A DNA stretch of 64,000 bases, from the NCBI GenBank assembly GCA_963790505.1, contig CAWBOT010000002.1, forward strand, positions 682,001 to 746,000. The letters run 5' to 3'. Made by a program: the position numbers and the translations under genes. Position 1 is the first letter of the stretch; the number at the start of each line of letters is the position of its first letter. Below the pieces are notes generated by a model, which saw only the letters and a program-made list of their open reading frames with translations, searched no databases and was not told the origin of the DNA. Positions 53,442 to 63,000 of this stretch are shown in pieces. This stretch comes from Acidisarcina sp963790505. Its GTDB lineage: Bacteria > Acidobacteriota > Terriglobia > Terriglobales > Acidobacteriaceae.

Positions 53442-55630
53442 TTAACGAGCAAGCGCCTCGATCAGTGCCTGGCTATCGCTGACCGGCGGTTGGCAGGCAT
53501 TGCCGCGGCAGACGACGGCGATGGCTGGCGCGCCGCTGTCAATGCCGGGCAGGTGGGGCAGGGTTTCGGCGAGGACAGGCGGAAGACTCTCCGCATCGAC
53601 CTGGGCAGGCTTGAGACGAATCACGCTCTTGTTGACCGCGTATCCGGCGGTCGCCGTGGCTTCGAGTTCGCGGGTGGCGGTTGCATCGTCTCCAATGATG
53701 ACAACCTGGGTCGGGGGTAGAAGGTATTGCTCGAGGGCGAGGCCGTAGGTTCCTGCGTAAAGGCCGAAGTGCTCGACGACTCCGGCAAAGTTTTCCAGCG
53801 TGTCTTCGGCCTTTTCGCGTAGGTCGGTTCGTCCGCTCAGGTGCGAGAGCCGGAGCAGCGCGATGGCGGCGGAGGGATTGCCTGCGGGGGTGGGCGTGTC
53901 CTGCAGCGGCTTGCGGCGTGCCGAGAGCGCGCCGAGCGGCTTCGAGCCTTCAGGCAGTTCGGCGTCGAAGAATGCGCCTCCGACTGGATCGTAAAAGCGA
54001 GCGATCATCGCATCGCCTATCACGGCTGCGGAACAGTAGTACTTCAACTCGCCGGTCGCCTCCCAGGCATCGAGGCAGGCGTCGACGGTGAAGGCATAGT
54101 CATCGAGAACGCCGGCAATTAACTGCTTGGCCGCAGTGCCTTCGGAGTATGAGATGACGTGCGCCAGGCCATCGGCGTCGCTCCAGCCCTCGGTGAGAAT
54201 TCGATCCAAAGTTCGGAGAGCAAACCCGGTAGTCTCGGAGAGATTAAGTATCCTTCCTGCATGCAGATACGCCGCAATACCTAATGCATTCCACGAGGTA
54301 TAAATGGTCTTGTCGATGTACGGCGCAGTGCGTTGCAGGCGCGCGGCGTAGAGCTTGGTCTTGGCCGAGGCAATTCGCGCTTCGGTTTCGTGCGACGGAG
54401 AGTTTCAGCGCGCATGGCCGTGTCCTCGATTGAGAAGCTTCAGGTGCAGAACATTCTTCTTAGGGTTGTGGTGCATATCGCCGACCGCGCCGATGTCGAA
54501 ATACGGCTCGGCGGCGCAGCAGCTCCTCGGCAGTCAGCACGGCGGCGGCTTCGTCGCGGGTCCAGGTGAAGTAGTCGCCGTCATCGTCGAGAGACACGTC
54601 GGCGTCCTGTGAGGCGTAGAAGCCGCCACGCTCGCGGTCGGTGAGCCACTCGTCCATCCAGCGGATGATGTCTTTGGCGACTGCCGCGAACTCAGGGTTC
54701 GACCAATGTCTGGTAAGGCGTGGGCGTAGTTCTTGAGCAGGCCGGCATTGTCGTAAAGCATCTTTTCGAAGTGCGGGACGACCCAGCGCTCGTCGACGGA
54801 ATAGCGGTGAAAGCCCCCGGCGAGCTGGTCGTAGACGCCGCCGCGGGCCATCTTTTCGAGCGTGACGACGACGGTCTGCTTTGCGCGCTTCGTTGCCGCT
54901 GCGCGCGGCCACGTCGATGCAGCAGATCGAGCGCCGAGGGATGAGGGAACTTCGGCTGCGAGCCGAAGCCGCCGTTGCGGGGATCGAACTGCCCGACAGC
55001 ATGCTGCACCAGCTTGTCGACCAGCGCATGGCTGAGCTGCCCGGCGCGGCCGGCAAAGGTTTCGCCATGCTCGATCGCCGCCATGACGCTGCCCGCGGTT
55101 TCATGCAACCTCGCTGCGCTGCGACTTCCAGACATTGGCCATGGTGCGCAGCACGCGCTCAAAGCTGGGCCGGCCGTAGCGTTCGTCGGGCGGGAAATAG
55201 GTGCCGCCGAAGTAGGGTCTGCCATCGGGCGTGAGGAAGGCGGTGAGCGGCCAGCCTCCCTGCCCGCTGATGGACTGCACCGCCGCCTGGTAGCGGCTGT
55301 CGACGTCGGGGCGCTCGTCGCGATCGACCTTGATGGCGACGAAATGCTCGTTGATCACGGCGGCGAGCGCTGGGTTTTCGTAGGACTCGCGGTCCATCAC
55401 ATGGCACCAGTGGCACCATACCGCCCCGATATCGAGCAGGATGGGTTTGTCCTGGCTCGCCGCGCTATCGCAAAGGCCTCTTCGCCCCACTCGTGCCATT
55501 GGACGGGCTGATGCATTGCCGAGCGCAGATAGGCCGAGGAGGCGTTCGCGAGCGAGTTGGTAGGCGAGTGGGCGGCGTCGACGCCTGGGAGGGATGAGGA
55601 AGCGGACAAAATAGCAGAATCGGTAGCCAT
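53442..55630 (-). pseudogene. Thioredoxin-domain DUF255 protein (YyaL-like), several frameshifts
   Basis: The protein is large and cytosolic, about 700 residues when repaired, with an N-terminal thioredoxin-like DUF255 domain and a C-terminal (alpha/alpha)6-barrel-like region. The signature is intact: ANASSAYLRSAMHQPVQWHEWGEEAF and IGAVWCHWCHVMDRESYENP. GQGGWPLTAFLTPDGRPYFGGTYFPP, GGVYDQLAGGFHRYSVDERWVVPHFEKMLYDNA and FYASQDADVSLDDDGDYFTWT follow in changing frames. Frame changes fall near 55460, 55120, 54870, 54690 and 54480, with at least one more before 54210. The last 255 residues are one clean frame. The function of the family is not established. Confidence 0.85.
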
Positions 55631-55685
55631 TGGCTCAAGTTTACCCCGACTCTGCGGAGGGAATGCAGACCAGGCTGGTGTGGCT

Positions 55686-56147
55686 CTATGCCGCGATCCG
55701 GGCCAGCAGACGGCAATAAACTGTGGCGGCCACTCCGGTCAGCGCGATCATCGTCAGGCTGTAGAGGCAAAATCCTCTGACCGCCAGGCCTTCGTCCGGG
55801 AGCAGGAGCTTCCAGACCTTGAACTCGACGAGTACGATCGACCAGCCGAGCAAGGCGCTGATCGCAATGGCCCGGCGCGGATGACGGCGCAGCCCGGCCT
55901 CGCGGACGATCGCGATCAGAGGTAGGCCGCCGAAGAGCCATGCTCCGCCGGCAATTGCCAGCAGCCAGACGCTCCATATCCAGGTCCCCGCCGCCAGCGA
56001 CCAAAGAAGGGGACGATCCCCGCCAATGGCGTTGCTGTAGATCTTGGCGAATTGCATCGGCAGCGTGACGAACAGTGCTGCCAGCCACCCCGCCAGGATG
56101 GCAATCAAAGATGCGCGGATTCTGACTCCTGCGGCGGCAAGCGTCAT
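55686..56147 (-). CDS. Hypothetical four-helix membrane protein
   Basis: The protein has 153 residues with hydrophobic segments near 11-30, 48-75, 92-112 and 125-145. Its ATG overlaps the stop codon of the M20 peptidase gene (ATGA), so the two are translationally coupled. No family is recognised. Confidence 0.65.
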   Translation of the reverse strand: MTLAAAGVRIRASLIAILAGWLAALFVTLPMQFAKIYSNAIGGDRPLLWSLAAGTWIWSVWLLAIAGGAWLFGGLPLIAIVREAGLRRHPRRAIAISALLGWSIVLVEFKVWKLLLPDEGLAVRGFCLYSLTMIALTGVAATVYCRLLARIAA

Positions 56148-57166
56148 TGAATCAGGCGCCGGGCGACCTGCGCGTACAGGTCAATGGCCGCGAAGAGTTC
56201 ACGCTTGGGAAGCCGCTCGTGAGGCGTGTGGGCGACGAGGATCGACCCCGGTCCGAGCAGAAGCGGTTCTCCCCAGTTGGAAAGCGCGGGAATGTCGGTG
56301 GTGAATGCGGCCACCATGGTCTCAAGGCCGTCGATTTTCCTCATGCGGATGAACGGAATATCGAGGGTGAAGTCGACGGTTGCAAATTCGGCGATGGCTT
56401 CCTCAATGGCGATCCGCACCTCAGCTGAGGGCCCGACCAGCCGAATAAGAAGATGAGCAGTCGCGTTATCGGCGATGACGTTGGGCGCGTGGCCCCCTTC
56501 AAGTACGCCGATATTGAGCGTGCCAGGCCCGACGTCTTCCACAAACGGAAGCTTGAGGGCGAGGACTCTCTCGAGCGCATGGACGAGCTTGTGAATGGCG
56601 CTATCGCCGAGTTCAGGATAGGCAGAGTGGCCCATTTTTCCGGTGGCGCGGATGGTCGCGCGCAGTGCGCCCTTCGAAGCGACGGCAAGGCGGTTGTCGG
56701 TGGGTTCACCGTTGATGAGAAAGCGGCTGGCCCTCGGGTTGTCGTTCGCGACTTGCGCGCCAGCGGAGTCGCGTTCCTCGCCCACGACGAAGAGCAAGCC
56801 GACGTTGGCGCCTTCTTCGCGGAGTTGTGCCGCTGCGCCAATCTGCGCGGCGATAATTCCCTTGGCGTCGCAAGCTCCTCGGCCATAGATGAACTCGTCG
56901 TCTTCGCTGCTGCCGATGAACGGGGGCACGGTATCCATGTGTGTGGAGAAGACGACATCCGGGGTAGCGCCGGCGATGGAGGCGTAGAGGTTGAAGCGTT
57001 CGCCGCTTTGCCGGCTCTCATCCGCCTGGGCGACAGGCATGCGTTCCACGGCGAAGCCGAGCCCCTCTAAATACGCCTCCAGCCACTTGGCAACCGTGCC
57101 TTCGTTATAGGTAATCGATTCGATGTCGATCAGGCTGCGGGTAAGGTGGATGGGATCGAAGCTCAT
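56144..57166 (-). CDS. M20 family metallopeptidase (ArgE/DapE-like)
   Basis: The protein is 340 residues. Dinuclear zinc ligands are in order: His in VFSTHMDTVPP, bridging Asp in GRGACDAKG, Glu pair in VVGEERDSAG, and His in LVAHTPHERL near the C-terminus. The dimerisation domain sits between (ATIRATGKMGHSAYPELGDSAI). It probably deacylates an N-acyl amino acid. The precise substrate (acetylornithine, succinyl-diaminopimelate or another) is not decided by context. It is coupled to the membrane-protein gene. Confidence 0.85.
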   Translation of the reverse strand: MSFDPIHLTRSLIDIESITYNEGTVAKWLEAYLEGLGFAVERMPVAQADESRQSGERFNLYASIAGATPDVVFSTHMDTVPPFIGSSEDDEFIYGRGACDAKGIIAAQIGAAAQLREEGANVGLLFVVGEERDSAGAQVANDNPRASRFLINGEPTDNRLAVASKGALRATIRATGKMGHSAYPELGDSAIHKLVHALERVLALKLPFVEDVGPGTLNIGVLEGGHAPNVIADNATAHLLIRLVGPSAEVRIAIEEAIAEFATVDFTLDIPFIRMRKIDGLETMVAAFTTDIPALSNWGEPLLLGPGSILVAHTPHERLPKRELFAAIDLYAQVARRLIQ

Positions 57167-57213
57167 TGAAACCCAGAATACATTGGCTGCGCCGCTACAA
57201 TGGAAGTAGACCT

Positions 57214-57903
57214 ATGAATCCAATCGCCAATGCACTACCGGGCGCTGCGGCGATTCGCAGCATCGACGATCTTCGGGGCCCCGCGGGGCATCTTGAGGCG
57301 TTGTTGAATACGGGTAGCTCGGACGCCAGATTTGCCGGGCTCGTGTGTCATCCTCATCCGCTGGGCGGCGGGACGATGCATAACAAGGTCGTTTATCACG
57401 CGACCAAAGCGCTGAGTTCCTTTGGTCTGCCTGTGCTGCGTTTCAACTTTCGCGGAACGGGATTGAGCGCGGGCGCCCACGACCACGGACGTGGCGAGCG
57501 GGACGACGTTCGTGCTGCACTCGACTGGCTCGATCGGGAGTTTCATCTACCGGTTCTCTTCGCGGGATTCTCTTTCGGCGCGCACGTTGGGCTGCGGGCC
57601 TGCTGCGGCGACCCGCGGGTTAAGGGGCTCATTGCTTTAGGAATTCCGGTCCACGCCGAAGGCCGCGATTATCGTTATGACTTTCTCTCCGCCTGCACGG
57701 CACCCAAGCTCTTCGTGAGCGGCGATCGCGATATCTACGGCCCGAAGACTCAGGTCGAGACGGTTGTCGGTTCAGTGCCGCCCCCCGCTGAGTTAGTCTG
57801 GATAGCGGACGCGGACCACTTCTTTGCCGGCAAGCTAGACGAGATGCAGGCCGCTGTCGGAGCGTGGTTAACGTCGAACTTCTTGCTCGCACCAGCCAAG
57901 TGA
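57214..57903 (+). CDS. Alpha/beta hydrolase (dienelactone hydrolase-like)
   Basis: This is a 229-residue alpha/beta hydrolase. HPHPLGGGTMHNKVVYHATKALSSFGLPVLRFNFRGTGLSAG is typical of the short YfhR/CocE-related group. The nucleophile is in FAGFSFGAHVG and the acid/His are in SGDRDIYGP and ADADHFFAGKL. ATG 57214 is used; the frame from 57166 overlaps the divergent peptidase start. The stop overlaps a GTG that starts the glycerate kinase. Confidence 0.8.
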   Translation: MNPIANALPGAAAIRSIDDLRGPAGHLEALLNTGSSDARFAGLVCHPHPLGGGTMHNKVVYHATKALSSFGLPVLRFNFRGTGLSAGAHDHGRGERDDVRAALDWLDREFHLPVLFAGFSFGAHVGLRACCGDPRVKGLIALGIPVHAEGRDYRYDFLSACTAPKLFVSGDRDIYGPKTQVETVVGSVPPPAELVWIADADHFFAGKLDEMQAAVGAWLTSNFLLAPAK

Positions 57904-59375
57904 CCTCAACCCCAATCACTTCAGCGAGGACCAAACTGATCAAGCCGCTGCCTGAGACCGCCCTCGACATATTCACCATTGCCCTGGAGCGATGTAACGT
58001 TCCCGCCGCCTTTGATCGGCATCTGCATTTCGAAGAGAACACCCTTTACCTGCATCCCTCACCCCAGCCTGCGCCGGAGGTCATAGACCTCGACCGCTTC
58101 AAGAAGATCTTCATCATTGCCTTTGGCAAGGCCGCGCTGACGATGACCGATGCGCTGCTCGAGCGTCTGCCGCAGAAGCTCAATGTTCACGGCGTGTGCT
58201 CGGCGCCGGCGATTCCCAAGGAACACACACGTCAAATTCGCTACTTTGCTGGCGGCCATCCCCTGCCTAACAGAGAATCGTTTGCCGCGGCCCGGGCAAC
58301 GCTGAGCCTGCTGAAGACGGCGCGGAAAGATACCTTCATCTTCTTCCTGATCAGCGGCGGAGGCTCGGCGATGCACGAGCTTCCACTGAACAAACACATC
58401 TCCCTCGAAGACACCATCGGCTTTCATGAGGCGTTGGTTGGATCGGGTGCGACGATCACCGAGATCAACACCGTGCGCAAATATTTCTCGGCCGTGAAAG
58501 GCGGCAGACTGGCTCTGGCTGCTCCACTGGCGGAGAAACTGACTCTGGTCTTAGCCGACGTGCCGCTCAAGGATCGAGCTGCGGTTGCTTCGTCGCCCAC
58601 GCTGCCCGATGCCTCGACCGTGGCAGAAGCGAGCGAATTAATGGAGCGGTATGGGCTACTGGAGATGTTCCCCGATCGGGTACGAGACCACTTTGTGAGC
58701 CTGGGAAATGGTGGTTCCATTCGGGAGGGCGATGCTGCAGGTCCACAAGCTACGCGGGCTGTTGCTAAGTTGAAACCCCGGTTAGCACTCCCCGGACTCA
58801 AAAGGATAGAAGCCGATCCGGCGGTTGTCTTTGCGCGATCGCGTTTCGAGACGTTGCTCTCAAACCATGATTTTGTGAACGCGGCCCGCGAACGCGCTGA
58901 GGCGCTGGGATTCAAAGTGGTGATTGACGACAGTTGCGACGACTGGGATTATGCCAAAGCGGCACGCTATCTCTTGGATCGCTTCCACGCGTTGCGGCGC
59001 GAGCATCCGCGACTGTGCCTGCTCTCGAGCGGCGAAGTGACCGTGAAGCTGGGGCCGACGCACGGTTGCGGCGGTCGCAACCAGCAGCTTGTTCTCACTG
59101 CGGCTCTCGACCTGGCAAAATATCCAGGCGAGGATCTGGCGGTTCTAAGCGCCGGGTCTGACGGCATCGATGGCGACAGCCCCGCCGCAGGCGCTATCGC
59201 CGATGCCACCACGATTGTTCGCGCCCGCAACCACAATTTTGATCCTGAAAAGACGCTGGCGGAGTTCGACACTTGCACGCTCTTTACCGCGCTTGGCGAC
59301 AGCATTGTGACTGGGCCGACGGGGAACAATTTGCGCGATTTGCGGGTACTGCTGGCAGTAAGAACTGAGCGATAG
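57900..59375 (+). CDS. Glycerate 2-kinase (MOFRL family)
   Basis: The protein is about 491 residues. It phosphorylates D-glycerate to 2-phosphoglycerate. The N-terminal DUF4147 domain has FIIAFGKAALTMTDALLERL and FLISGGGSAMHELP. The MOFRL C-terminal domain has CLLSSGEVTVKLGPTHGCGGRNQQLVLTAAL and VLSAGSDGIDGDSPAAGAI. The GTG at 57900 gives a GTGA overlap with the previous gene; a GTG at 57864 is the alternative. It is followed after 14 bp by ribokinase. Confidence 0.88.
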   Translation: MTSTPITSARTKLIKPLPETALDIFTIALERCNVPAAFDRHLHFEENTLYLHPSPQPAPEVIDLDRFKKIFIIAFGKAALTMTDALLERLPQKLNVHGVCSAPAIPKEHTRQIRYFAGGHPLPNRESFAAARATLSLLKTARKDTFIFFLISGGGSAMHELPLNKHISLEDTIGFHEALVGSGATITEINTVRKYFSAVKGGRLALAAPLAEKLTLVLADVPLKDRAAVASSPTLPDASTVAEASELMERYGLLEMFPDRVRDHFVSLGNGGSIREGDAAGPQATRAVAKLKPRLALPGLKRIEADPAVVFARSRFETLLSNHDFVNAARERAEALGFKVVIDDSCDDWDYAKAARYLLDRFHALRREHPRLCLLSSGEVTVKLGPTHGCGGRNQQLVLTAALDLAKYPGEDLAVLSAGSDGIDGDSPAAGAIADATTIVRARNHNFDPEKTLAEFDTCTLFTALGDSIVTGPTGNNLRDLRVLLAVRTER

Positions 59376-59389
59376 CTGAAGGTAACTCG

Positions 59390-60316
59390 ATGGGCCTGAT
59401 CGTCGTAGTTGGCAGTATCAATTCGGATCTGGTTGCCTCTGCGCCGCACCTCCCGCAACCTGGTGAGACGATCCTGGGCGATGGCTTTGCTGTTTATCCA
59501 GGCGGCAAAGGCGCCAACCAGGCCGTCGCGGTGGCGAAGCTCGGCCACGACTGCAGCATGATCGGCAAGCTGGGGCGCGATGGATTCGGTGCCGATCTGC
59601 GCGCTCAACTCGTCCACGCCGGAGTTGACACCGCAGCTGTAGGCGAAGCGGATGGCCCCTCCGGCGTTGCGCTCATCACCACCGGCGCCGACGGGGAAAA
59701 CAGCATCGTGGTCGTCTCGGGAGCCAATGCCCTGCTCCTTCCCGCCGACATCGAGGCTAACCGCGACCTCATTCTCCGGGCCAAGATCGTTCTCGTTCAA
59801 TTGGAGACTCCGCTGGAGACGCTCGCTCGCGTGTCCGAACTGGCGGGCGAAAATAATGTGCCCGTCATGCTCGACCCCGCGCCTGCACAAAAGCTCCCTG
59901 CCGACTTACTGCGGAGTCTGGCATGGATTACCCCGAACTCCACCGAAACGGGCGTGCTTCTCGGAATGACGAACTCCGCAGACGATCCGGAGCAAGCGCC
60001 AGCTTTAGCCGAGGCGCTGCTGGCGCGCGGGCCCAGAGGCGTGGTGCTCAAGATGGGCAGCCACGGAGCGTATCTAGCGACCAGCAATGGCCTTCGCCAA
60101 CATCTTCCAGCGTTTAGAGTCGCGGCGACTGATACCACCGCCGCTGGCGATGCTTTTAATGGGGGCTTTGCGGTTGGACTCGCGCGCGGTATGAAGCCGG
60201 GGAAGGCGGCGAGGTTTGCTTCAGCGGTCGCGGCGATCTCCGTTACCAGAAAAGGCGCGCAGCCGTCGATGCCGACCCTCGGCGAAGTCGAGGACTTTCT
60301 GCGCGATCAAGAGTAG
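59390..60316 (+). CDS. rbsK: Ribokinase
   Basis: The protein is 308 residues of the PfkB fold. Substrate loop VVVGSINSDLVASAPHLPQPGETILGDGFAVYPGGKGANQAVAVAKLG matches ribokinase. The catalytic/anion-hole motif is TDTTAAGDAFNGGF, where most ribokinases have DTTGAGD. GAAGG precedes the ATG. With the nucleoside hydrolase downstream, it would capture ribose released from nucleosides. Confidence 0.88.
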   Translation: MGLIVVVGSINSDLVASAPHLPQPGETILGDGFAVYPGGKGANQAVAVAKLGHDCSMIGKLGRDGFGADLRAQLVHAGVDTAAVGEADGPSGVALITTGADGENSIVVVSGANALLLPADIEANRDLILRAKIVLVQLETPLETLARVSELAGENNVPVMLDPAPAQKLPADLLRSLAWITPNSTETGVLLGMTNSADDPEQAPALAEALLARGPRGVVLKMGSHGAYLATSNGLRQHLPAFRVAATDTTAAGDAFNGGFAVGLARGMKPGKAARFASAVAAISVTRKGAQPSMPTLGEVEDFLRDQE

Positions 60317-60322
60317 GGTCTG

Positions 60323-61402
60323 ATGCGTTCTTCGCTATTCTGGTTTGGGGAAAGGCAAGTGCCAGTGCTTCACGCTATTCGATCCAGGATTCACCGCCGA
60401 TTCGCGGCGTGCTTGATGCTGCTGTCTCTTGCGACCCTTCCCTGCTTCGTGCACGCGCAGGCAACGCCGACCTCTCAGGCGGCCGTGCCGAAACAATCGG
60501 AGCTGGTCATCATCGACACCGATATCGGGGATGACATCGATGATGCATTCGCGGTTGGGCTGGCGCTTTCGAGTCCGGAGTTGAGGATCCTCGGCATCTC
60601 TTCCGCCTGGGGCGACACGAAGTTGCGTGCGCAGCTGCTTGACCGTCTGCTTTGCGAGACCGGACGGACGGATATTCCGGTTGCGGTGGGCATCGAGAAA
60701 CACGGCCCCGGCCAGGCGGCTTTTTCGCAGGCCCGCTGGGCGGAGCGCGAGCCGGCTAAGCCCCATCCTGACGCGGTCGACTTCATCCTCGAGCAAATTA
60801 AGCAGCATCCCCGGGAGATCACCCTGATCGAGATCGCTCCGGAGACGAATCTTGGAGCGGCGATTCAACGCGACCCGGCGACGTTCAGGAAGTTGAAGCG
60901 GATTGTGCTCATGGGCGGGTCAATCCATCGCGGATACGGCGATCTCGGCTACGCGCCTGACCATGGTCCAAATGCCGAATACAACATTGCGATGGATATT
61001 CCCGCTGCGCAGGAGGTCTTCAACTCCGGAGTGCCGCTCTACGTGATGCCGCTCGATTCCACCCAGCTCAAGCTGGATGAGGGCAGGCGGCAAATGCTTT
61101 TCACGCAGAGCACGAACCTCACCGACGCCTTGACACTTCTTTATGAGCAGTGGTCGCGCGTCACCGGGCAGGCTACGCCAACGCTATTCGACGATGTCCC
61201 CATTGCGTACGCGATTGATCCGGAGATCTGTCCCGCTACGCCGATGAAGATCGAAGTCGACGCCAAGGGATTCACGCGCGAGGCGCAGGGCACACCAAAT
61301 GCGTCTGTTTGCCTGCGCTCCGATTCAGATAAGTTCTTCGAGTTTTATATGCCGCGGCTGTTACAGCAGAAGCTGAACGGCTCGTGCGTTTTGGCGCCGT
61401 GA
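60323..61402 (+). CDS. Exported inosine-uridine-type nucleoside hydrolase
   Basis: The protein is 359 residues. Residues 1-45 hold a signal sequence (RFAACLMLLSLATLPCFVHAQA). The Ca-binding motif of the family is at the mature N-terminus: LVIIDTDIGDDIDDAFAVG. LKRIVLMGGSIHRG and GPNAEYNIAMDIPAAQEVF follow. It cleaves ribonucleosides to base and ribose, here probably in the periplasm. It lies 6 bp after ribokinase in the same operon. Confidence 0.88.
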   Translation: MRSSLFWFGERQVPVLHAIRSRIHRRFAACLMLLSLATLPCFVHAQATPTSQAAVPKQSELVIIDTDIGDDIDDAFAVGLALSSPELRILGISSAWGDTKLRAQLLDRLLCETGRTDIPVAVGIEKHGPGQAAFSQARWAEREPAKPHPDAVDFILEQIKQHPREITLIEIAPETNLGAAIQRDPATFRKLKRIVLMGGSIHRGYGDLGYAPDHGPNAEYNIAMDIPAAQEVFNSGVPLYVMPLDSTQLKLDEGRRQMLFTQSTNLTDALTLLYEQWSRVTGQATPTLFDDVPIAYAIDPEICPATPMKIEVDAKGFTREAQGTPNASVCLRSDSDKFFEFYMPRLLQQKLNGSCVLAP

Positions 61403-61489
61403 TGCTGACCGCTCGGTCTTCAGTTGTCAGTCGGCGGGATTCGTGCAAACCCTCTCTGTAGAGCACTATGAAGAAGGAGACCACGCCGA

Positions 61490-62875
61490 GTGATCGTGAA
61501 CTTTGCCGAGCGCGCGCACAACCATAACTGGAACCTCGACCCGGTCACGCGTTCGCTGCTCGACACCGACTTCTACAAGTTGTTGATGCTGCAGTTCATC
61601 TGGAAGCATTTCCCGACGACGCACGCATCTTTTGAGCTTATCAATCGCACCACGTCCGTCCGGCTGGCGGAGATGATTCCGCGCGAAGAGCTGGTGCTGC
61701 AGCTCGATCACGCCCGAGGCGTGCGCTTCCACAAATCGGAATTGATCTGGCTAGCGGGCAACACTTTCTACGGCCGCAAAGGTATCTTCGAGCCGGCGTT
61801 TCTGGAGTGGCTGGAGAAGGACTTTCGCTTGTCGGACTACGAGCTCTCGATCGAGGACGGACAGTTTCGCTTGCAGTTTGACGGGGTGTGGACGTCGACG
61901 ACGATGTGGGAGCTGTACGCGCTGTCGATCCTCGACGAGTTGAAGACGCGAGCCAACCTCAAGGGCATGTCGGAGATCGACCTGGATATGTTCTATGCAC
62001 GAGCGAAGACCAAGCTTTGGGGCAAGATGGAGCGGATGCGTGATGTTCCTGGCCTGCGGATCGCCGATTTCGGCACGCGGCGGAGGCATAGCTTTTTATG
62101 GCAGGAATACGCGATCAACCTGGCGCGGACTGCGCTCGGCGATAGCTTTGCGGGCACGTCGAACACGTACCTTGCCTATAAGCACGATATGGAGGCGATC
62201 GGCACCAATGCCCATGAGTTGCCGATGGCCCTGGCTGCGCTCGCGCCGGATGACCAGGCGCTAAAGGAATCGCAGTACCGAGTGCTTGAGCTGTGGCAGC
62301 AGACTTACCAGGGCGAACTGCTGATTATGCTGCCGGATACTTTTGGGACTACGCAGTTTCTACGCTCGGCGCCGGATTGGACCGCCGACTGGACGGGGCA
62401 GCGGGTCGACAGCAAAGACCCGTTCGCGGCGGGGGATGAATACATCGAGTGGCTCAAGCAGCGCGGCCGCGACCCGCGAAGCAAACTGCTCATCGCCTCT
62501 GATGCGCTGGATGTGGATCTGATCCTTGCGCTGCATGCCTATTTTGCCGGCACGATCCTGGGCGAATCACGGCCTGAGGATTTTCATTCGGGCGCCGATT
62601 TCCAAGACCCGCACAAATGGATTCACGAGCGGCGGATCCGCTTCAGTTCAGGTTGGGGCACCCTGCTGACCAACGACTTCCGCGGCTGCGATCCAGGGAA
62701 CGGCGTTCAGTTCGACCCTATCAGCCTGGTATGCAAGCTGAACTCGGCCGATGGCCGCCCCGCAGTCAAACTTTCCGATAACTTCGCCAAGGCAACCGGC
62801 CTACCTGCGGAGATCGAACGCTATCGCCGGGTCTTCGGAACCGCAGGCGTTGCGAACCTTCCTGTCCTGATCTGA
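61490..62875 (+). CDS. pncB: Nicotinate phosphoribosyltransferase
   Basis: The protein is 461 residues starting at GTG 61490, with AAGGAG 9 bases upstream. SLLDTDFYKLLMLQFIWKHFP is the family start. The phosphorylated His is in AIGTNAHELPMAL, preceded by GTSNTYLAYKHDME, and the phosphate-binding end is FSSGWGTLLTNDF. It makes nicotinate mononucleotide from nicotinate and PRPP (Preiss-Handler NAD salvage). Nicotinamide or nicotinate riboside cleavage by the upstream hydrolase could feed it (inference). Confidence 0.9.
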   Translation: MIVNFAERAHNHNWNLDPVTRSLLDTDFYKLLMLQFIWKHFPTTHASFELINRTTSVRLAEMIPREELVLQLDHARGVRFHKSELIWLAGNTFYGRKGIFEPAFLEWLEKDFRLSDYELSIEDGQFRLQFDGVWTSTTMWELYALSILDELKTRANLKGMSEIDLDMFYARAKTKLWGKMERMRDVPGLRIADFGTRRRHSFLWQEYAINLARTALGDSFAGTSNTYLAYKHDMEAIGTNAHELPMALAALAPDDQALKESQYRVLELWQQTYQGELLIMLPDTFGTTQFLRSAPDWTADWTGQRVDSKDPFAAGDEYIEWLKQRGRDPRSKLLIASDALDVDLILALHAYFAGTILGESRPEDFHSGADFQDPHKWIHERRIRFSSGWGTLLTNDFRGCDPGNGVQFDPISLVCKLNSADGRPAVKLSDNFAKATGLPAEIERYRRVFGTAGVANLPVLI

Positions 62876-63000
62876 CCTGGCCCGTTCGATTAGACTGGAA
62901 TGGTGACGGAATTCCTCTTCTGCCACCTATGGAGCGTCGCGGCAGTTGCGTTACACTAACTAATCTGTGCAGTAATGCAATCCCAGGTCCGCCTTTCCTG

